DNA of 64,000 nucleotides from JAXLYE01 sp046351595 (lineage in GTDB: Bacteria > Myxococcota_A > Polyangia > Palsa-1104 > JAEUJZ01), in assembly GCA_046351595.1 (NCBI GenBank), contig JAXLYE010000003.1, positions 1,054,001 to 1,118,000 on the forward strand. Direction: 5' to 3'. Each line of letters starts with the position of its first letter. Position 1 is the first letter of the stretch. The notes under the pieces were generated by a model, which saw only the letters and a list, made by a program, of their open reading frames with translations, was not told the DNA's origin and ran no database searches. Positions 58,747-64,000 of this stretch are shown in pieces. A program made the translations under genes and the position numbers.

Positions 58747-61700
58747 TCAGGCGCGCGGCTTCCACGCCAGCAGGCCGGCGATCGGCAGGCTCACCGTGAA
58801 CGTCGTGCCGCGGCCCCACTCGCTCTCGGCGCTGATCGTGCCGGCGTGTACGTCGACGATCTTCTTGACCGTCGCCAGCCCCAGCCCGGTGCCGGTGGTC
58901 GGCTTGGTCGAGTAGAAGGCGTCGAAGATCTTGGGCAGGTTCTCCTTCTTGATGCCGATCCCGTTGTCGCTGACACGCAGCACCAGCTGCTCGTCGCGCA
59001 CCTCGGCGCTTATGCGGATCCGCCCCGGCTCCTCGGGCGTGCTGCGCTCGAGGATCGCGTCGCGCGCGTTGTTCAGCAGGTTCTGCAAGACAGAGTGGCA
59101 CTGCACCGGCTCGCCCAGGACGTCGACCCCGCCGACCGTGGCCTCGACGCGGATGTTCTGCCCCTGCGTCTCCTCCCGGATCACGGCGACCGCGCTGTCG
59201 ACGATGCCGGCGAAGTCGATCATGCCGGCCGGCGTCTTCTTCTCTTCAAGCAGCGAGTACTCCATGATGCGCCGGGTGATGTTGAGCGTGCGGTTGCTGG
59301 CCTCGAAGACGAAGCGCAGCGCCTTCTCGATCGAGCGCTGGTTCTCGACGACGCGTGTGAAGGCGGGCAAAAGCTGCTCGACCTCCGCGGGCGAGAGGCG
59401 CTCGGCGAGCGGCACGTAGATCGCATCCAGCTCGCGCATCGTCGAGGCGATGATGCCTTCGCCGCCCTCCTCGGCGTTCCCTTCGAGCAGCTTCTCCAGG
59501 ACCAGGCGCGCGCCGGCCAGCGCGTTGCGCACCTCGTGCGCGAAGCCGCCGGCCATGCGCCGCTCGGTCGTCTCGCGCTCGAAGCGGATCAGCTTCGCCT
59601 GCGCCTCGCGCAGCTCGGCGGTGCGCTCGCGGACCTTGTCTTCCAGGTGTCCGTACAGCCGGCTGTTCTCGATCGAGATGGCGGCCTGCGAAGCGAGCAT
59701 GCGCAGCACCTCGATGCGCGACGGCGTGAACGCCCCCTCGGTGAGGTTGTTCTCGAGGTAGAGGATGCCGAGCAGCTTGCCCTGGTTGGTGATCGGCATG
59801 CACAGGACCGAGCGCGGACGCAGCCGCGCGACGTACGGATCCGTGACGAACAGGCCCTCCTTGGCGGCGTTGACGAGGACTACGACCTCGCGCGTGCGCT
59901 GGACGTACTGCACCATCTCCTGCGCGATGTCGCCGATGTTGCGGACCGGAACGGACTGCAGCAGGAGAATCTCGCGCCCGTCCGCCGTCGCGCTGGCCTC
60001 GACCGACAGCTCGCCGCCGCGCTCGAGCAGGAGGTAGCCGCGCTGCGCCCCGGCGTGCTGCAGCGCGATGCGCATCAGCTTCTCGAGCAGCTTGGCCAGG
60101 ACGATCTCCTCGGACACCGCCTGCGTGGCCCGCAGCACCGTCGCCAGATCCAGGCTCTGGAGGCTGCCGGTGATGGTCGACGTCGTCTCGGTCAGCGGCA
60201 CCGTACCCGGCGCCGCGGCCCCGGAGCCGCTCTCGATCGCGACGAGCTCGGGGTACTCCTGCTTGAGCTGCTCGGCCTTGGCCGCGGCGCCCCAGCGCGC
60301 ATAGGCGTGGTAGGCGTCGCTCAGGTACACCCGCGCCAGGCGCGTGCGCCCCAGCGCCAGGTAGCAGCGCGCCGCGAGCTCGAGGGCGAGCGCCTCGTAG
60401 TTCAGGAATCGCCCCTTCTGCGCGCTCTGGATGCTGAGGTCGTAGAGCTCCGCGGCGCGGCGGCTCTGTCCCAAGATGCGCGCCTTCTCGGCCTCGATCA
60501 GCTGGTGGCAGTGAAGCCAGCTGTCCGGACCGGTCTCGGCGACGTGCTTGACCTTCTCGCCGTTCTGCTCGATGAGCGCGATGAGGCGCTGCTTCTCTTC
60601 GGGCGAGGCGTCCTCGTACTGCGCGCAGGCGATGAGGCACGCGTAGACGTAGTGCGTGATGTTGCTGAAGAAGGCGGCGAGCGCGCCGTGGGTTTCTTCG
60701 GCCACGCGGGCGGACTGCGCCGCTTCTGGAATACGCCCGAGCGTGAAGTCGACCAGCTCGCGCAGGTTGGCGTGCAAGCACACGCCGGGCATCGCCTGCG
60801 CGTCGTGCAGCCGCTTCAGCACCTCGGCCTCGACGAAGCCCTCGGCGTCGAAGGACGACGGGCCCGTGGTGGCGCCGCGCAGGCACTGGATCGCCTGGCG
60901 CAGGCACTGGACCGCGAGCCGCATCGTCTGGTCCCCGGCCCGCTCCAAAAATCCCATGTAGTCGCTCGACTCGTTGTAGATCTCGTGCAGCGGGTCTCCC
61001 TTCATGAGCCGCGTCCAGAACAGGTAGAACACCGCCCACGTCCCGTACGCCAGGTCACCGCCCTCCAGACAGCACGCGTACGTCGCCCGGTAGTACGCGA
61101 GGTTGGTCTCCAGGTGGTTTATGTACGGGTTGATGCTGTGCGCAAAGATGTTCTGGATCTTGGGCCGCATCACCGCGTCCGGGTAGCGCTCGTGCAGCGT
61201 CAGCGCCAGCTGCCCGAACTCATACGCCCGTCGGTGATCGCCGCCGCTGCTGAGCAGCAGGCCGTATAACGTATAGCCGAACGCCGAGGCCTCGGCGTTC
61301 CCGTGCTCGAGCGAGGTGCGGACGACCAGCAGGCTGCAGAGCGCGACCAGATCGAAGTCCCCCACCAGGTACGCCGCGCCGAACAGCGTCACCGCCAGGT
61401 TCATCGCGACCAGCTTCTCGGGGTCACGCAGCCGCGGCATGTCCTCCAGCTCGCGCAGGCTGCGGCCGGCGAGCATGCGCGCGATCTCCTCACGCTCCTG
61501 CGCCGCGCGCGCGGCCCGTGCCTGCGGGTCCTCGGGCAGATCGCAGCCGAACATGCGCAGCGCCTGCAGCCCGGTGCGGACCGCGCGGGCCTTCATCTCG
61601 TGCGGCCCCTGCGTCATGTACAGGCGGATGCGGGTGTCGCAGGCGATGCCCTTGTCGATGAGCGTGCGCGCGTGCGCGATGGCCTCGGTCAGGAGCTCGT

Positions 61701-64000
61701 CCGCCTTGTCGAAGTCGCCCGTCAGGTACTCGCACTCGGCGTGCTCGCGGTAGAGGTCCAGCGTCAGCTCGTACTGCCGGCTCCAGCTGTCTTTTGGCAG
61801 GAGCTCGCGCGCGATCGCAAAGTGACTGTTCGCCGCGGTGAGCGCCATCGCGGCCCGCGCCTTCTTCGCCGCCCGGTAGTTCAGCTCTCCCAGCCGCCAC
61901 CGCTCGCTCTCGTCCGTGATCAGGCCGCGCGCGAGGTTGAGGTGGGCCAGGATGTCGAAGAGGTCTTCGCCGCCGCCGCTGCCGCCGCCGCTGCTGTTGT
62001 TGCTGGCGGCCTTGCCGGCCAGGAGCTGCCGGCCGATCGTCAGGTGCCGGATCTTCCGCTGCTCCTCGGGGATCAGGGCGTAGGTGGCCTGCTGGACGCG
62101 ATCGTGCAGGAAGCGGTACTGGAGCTCGGCCTGCTCGCCCTGCTCGCGCACCAAAAGGTCGCTGATCAGCTCGCGCACGGCGGAGCTGCTCTTGTCGGCG
62201 GTTGCGGCTTCCGCGTGGAACAGCTGATACGACTCGGACAGCGGGACGACGAACTCCTCCTTCACCGCCGGCCACAGGTCGACCCCGGTCTCCTGCTCGC
62301 TCTTGCCATACACCGTGGCGAGCATTTCCAGAGCGAACGTACTGCCGATGCACGCGGCCAGCTTGAGCACGTCCTGCGTGCCCGCCGGCAGCCGCTGCAG
62401 CTTGGCGGTCATCAGCTCGACGACATTGTCGCTGATGCCGATGCTGTTCAGCGTCGCCATGTCCCACTCCCAGGCGAGCTTCGCGGCGTCCCAGTGCAGC
62501 AGCCCGTCCTCGTGCAGGGAGCCGAGCAGCTGCACCAGGAAGAATGGGTTGCCGTCGGTCTTGCGCTGCAACAGCTCGGCCAGCGGCCGCGTCGCCTCGC
62601 GCGGGCAGCGCAGCGTATCGGCGAGCAGGTCCATGATGTTGCCGAGTCCGAGCGGCTCGAGGTGCAGCTCGCGCAGGTTGGTGCCGGCCTTCCGGATCTC
62701 GCTGATCGTGACCATGCTCGCGTGCGAGGCGTCGACCTCGTTGTCGCGGTACGCCGCGATCACGAACAGGTACTTGCTGCGCGGATCGGTGATCAGAAGC
62801 TCCAGGAGCTTCAGCGACGGCGTGTCCGCCCACTGCAGGTCATCCAGGAACAGCACCAGCGGGTGCTGCTTGGTCGCGAGCACGCCCAGGAAGTCCTCGA
62901 AGATGAAGTTGAAGCGGCTCTGCGCCTCGGCGGCCGGCAGGCTCGCGGCCGGGGGCTGGGGACCGAGCAGGAGCTCGAGCGCCGGGATCACCTCGATGAT
63001 CACCTGGGCGCTGGTGCCGACGGCCTTGAGGATCTCCTCCTTCCAGGTCGCGACCTTGCTCGCGGGCTCCTTGAGGAACTGGTGGACCAGGCCGTTCAGG
63101 GCCTTGGCCATGGCGGAGTAGGGGACGTCGCGGTTGTACTGATCGTACTTGCCCGAGGCGAAGTAGCCGCGGCGCTTGGCGATCGATCCCTGGACCTCGT
63201 GGATCAGCGAGGACTTGCCGATGCCGGAGTAGCCGCTGACCAAAAGCAGCGCGGTCCCGCCGTGGCTGACCTGCGTGAAGGTGTCGAGCAGGATGGCGGT
63301 TTCGCGCTCGCGCCCGTAGAGCTTCTGCGGGATCTTGAGCTCGTGCGAGGTGTCGTAGCGGCCGAGCGGAAACGGCGTGATCGTGCCGCGCTCACGCAGC
63401 TCGCGCAGACAGAGCTCGAGATCCGCCCGCACCCCGAGCGCGGTCTGGTAGCGATCCTCGGGCGTCTTGGCCATGAGCTTCGCGACGACGTCCGAGAGGG
63501 CCTGCGGGATTCCGCTCACGGTGAGCGGCGTCGGCTCGATCGCGAGGTGACAGTGCAGCAGCTCGATGGCGCTGTCCGCGGAGAAGGGAGGAGCCCCGCT
63601 CAGGAGCTCGTAGAGCGTGGCCCCGAGCGAGTACATATCGGTGCGGTAGTCGAGCGCGCGGTTGACGCGCCCGGTCTGCTCCGGCGACATGTACGCGAGC
63701 GTGCCGTCGAGGTGGTCCGGGCTCCGCACCTCCTGCACCTCGCGCGACAGGCGGGTGGAGATGCCAAAGTCGATGAGCTTCACCTCTCCGGTCTTCGGGT
63801 TCACAAGGATGTTGCGGGGGTTGATGTCCTTGTGGATGACGCTGTGCTGGTGCAGCTCCGCGAGCGCGCTGGCGATTCCCACCGCGAGCTCCACGAGCTC
63901 TGCCAGCGTCAGCGTCCGCTCGCTGACATAGGTCTTGAGCTGGACGCCGCTGAAGTCCTCGGAGACAAGGATGGTGCGGTGGTCCATGCGCTCCAGCGCG
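58747..64000 (-). CDS. Giant multi-domain kinase: Ser/Thr kinase, AAA ATPase, TPR-like region, GAF, histidine kinase (5' end outside window)
   Basis: At least 1751 codons remain open to the right edge. The N-terminal kinase catalytic loop is HKDINPRNIL (HRD with Lys in place of Arg) and DFGIS; the ATP lobe is beyond 64000. An AAA_16-type ATPase follows: Walker A GYSGIGKSSLIHE and Walker B LVLFLDDLQWAD. A long helical TPR-like region comes next (ELLPKDSWSRQYELTLDLYREHAECEYLTGDFDKADELLTEA). A GAF domain follows (VLAKLLEKLMRIALQHAGAQRGYLLLERGG, YLENNLTEGAFTPSRIEVL), then a coiled coil. HisKA has the phospho-His in RMAGGFAHEVRNALAG, and the HATPase shows LQNLLNNARDAILE, DNGIGIKKENL and TGTGLGLATVKKIV. 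This architecture is common in myxobacteria and cyanobacteria. There is no receiver domain at the C-terminus. Confidence 0.88.
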   Translation of the reverse strand, partial: ALERMDHRTILVSEDFSGVQLKTYVSERTLTLAELVELAVGIASALAELHQHSVIHKDINPRNILVNPKTGEVKLIDFGISTRLSREVQEVRSPDHLDGTLAYMSPEQTGRVNRALDYRTDMYSLGATLYELLSGAPPFSADSAIELLHCHLAIEPTPLTVSGIPQALSDVVAKLMAKTPEDRYQTALGVRADLELCLRELRERGTITPFPLGRYDTSHELKIPQKLYGRERETAILLDTFTQVSHGGTALLLVSGYSGIGKSSLIHEVQGSIAKRRGYFASGKYDQYNRDVPYSAMAKALNGLVHQFLKEPASKVATWKEEILKAVGTSAQVIIEVIPALELLLGPQPPAASLPAAEAQSRFNFIFEDFLGVLATKQHPLVLFLDDLQWADTPSLKLLELLITDPRSKYLFVIAAYRDNEVDASHASMVTISEIRKAGTNLRELHLEPLGLGNIMDLLADTLRCPREATRPLAELLQRKTDGNPFFLVQLLGSLHEDGLLHWDAAKLAWEWDMATLNSIGISDNVVELMTAKLQRLPAGTQDVLKLAACIGSTFALEMLATVYGKSEQETGVDLWPAVKEEFVVPLSESYQLFHAEAATADKSSSAVRELISDLLVREQGEQAELQYRFLHDRVQQATYALIPEEQRKIRHLTIGRQLLAGKAASNNSSGGGSGGGEDLFDILAHLNLARGLITDESERWRLGELNYRAAKKARAAMALTAANSHFAIARELLPKDSWSRQYELTLDLYREHAECEYLTGDFDKADELLTEAIAHARTLIDKGIACDTRIRLYMTQGPHEMKARAVRTGLQALRMFGCDLPEDPQARAARAAQEREEIARMLAGRSLRELEDMPRLRDPEKLVAMNLAVTLFGAAYLVGDFDLVALCSLLVVRTSLEHGNAEASAFGYTLYGLLLSSGGDHRRAYEFGQLALTLHERYPDAVMRPKIQNIFAHSINPYINHLETNLAYYRATYACCLEGGDLAYGTWAVFYLFWTRLMKGDPLHEIYNESSDYMGFLERAGDQTMRLAVQCLRQAIQCLRGATTGPSSFDAEGFVEAEVLKRLHDAQAMPGVCLHANLRELVDFTLGRIPEAAQSARVAEETHGALAAFFSNITHYVYACLIACAQYEDASPEEKQRLIALIEQNGEKVKHVAETGPDSWLHCHQLIEAEKARILGQSRRAAELYDLSIQSAQKGRFLNYEALALELAARCYLALGRTRLARVYLSDAYHAYARWGAAAKAEQLKQEYPELVAIESGSGAAAPGTVPLTETTSTITGSLQSLDLATVLRATQAVSEEIVLAKLLEKLMRIALQHAGAQRGYLLLERGGELSVEASATADGREILLLQSVPVRNIGDIAQEMVQYVQRTREVVVLVNAAKEGLFVTDPYVARLRPRSVLCMPITNQGKLLGILYLENNLTEGAFTPSRIEVLRMLASQAAISIENSRLYGHLEDKVRERTAELREAQAKLIRFERETTERRMAGGFAHEVRNALAGARLVLEKLLEGNAEEGGEGIIASTMRELDAIYVPLAERLSPAEVEQLLPAFTRVVENQRSIEKALRFVFEASNRTLNITRRIMEYSLLEEKKTPAGMIDFAGIVDSAVAVIREETQGQNIRVEATVGGVDVLGEPVQCHSVLQNLLNNARDAILERSTPEEPGRIRISAEVRDEQLVLRVSDNGIGIKKENLPKIFDAFYSTKPTTGTGLGLATVKKIVDVHAGTISAESEWGRGTTFTVSLPIAGLLAWKPRA

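Overview
The window is high-GC DNA from what looks like a Myxococcota (delta-proteobacterial) chromosome. The pointers are numerous lipoproteins, tandem propeller-repeat proteins, large hybrid kinases, a Ser/Thr kinase fused to AAA and histidine-kinase modules, a DUF1501/cytochrome operon, and a bacterial microcompartment (BMC) locus whose shell proteins resemble those I remember from Haliangium ochraceum. A Haliangium/Kofleriaceae-like origin is an inference; no rRNA or tRNA gene was recognised.

Layout. 1-2.4 kb: end of a response regulator, then an AhpD/carboxymuconolactone-decarboxylase-like gene interrupted by one in-frame TGA that most likely encodes selenocysteine (CxxU, with a perfect hairpin directly downstream), then a lipoprotein. 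2.5-6 kb: propeller-repeat genes around a MurL-like PP-loop enzyme. 6-11.3 kb: a di-heme protein/lipoprotein/DUF1501 operon and a propeller lipoprotein. 11.3-18 kb: an S9 peptidase, a C39-like cysteine-peptidase protein, small lipoproteins, and a radical SAM/SPASM enzyme divergent from a small Cys-rich protein. 18-27 kb: a translationally coupled Hpt-REC/small ORF/YfiR-like operon divergent from a TonB-dependent receptor across an unusually AT-rich region, then a P-type ATPase and a DUF2157/GDYXXLXY pair. 27.5-33 kb: ilvE, M1 aminopeptidase, universal stress protein, sirtuin. 33.4-39.4 kb: a four-gene signalling operon (hybrid kinase, CheR-type, CheB-type, REC-kinase). 39-44 kb: SDR protein, RsbW-like ATPase, TPR lipoprotein, Ser/Thr kinase.

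44.2-48.7 kb is the BMC operon: two BMC-T proteins, one BMC-H, one BMC-P, a CoA-acylating-type aldehyde dehydrogenase and a class II aldolase. Both enzymes carry likely encapsulation helices, so the predicted pathway is aldol cleavage of a sugar-type phosphate followed by oxidation of the resulting aldehyde inside the shell. 49-64 kb: peptide transporter, sulfatase-like protein, a secreted protein preceded by eleven 10-bp repeats, Nudix hydrolase, a glycerol-phosphate acyltransferase coupled to a GpsA-fold protein that has lost its catalytic residues, and a giant kinase that runs off the right edge.

The strongest observations are the CxxU selenoprotein with its candidate SECIS element, the BMC locus (including a CxxCxxC linker in the aldolase), and the GpsA-like pseudoenzyme. 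All functions come from reading motifs by eye; no database search was run.
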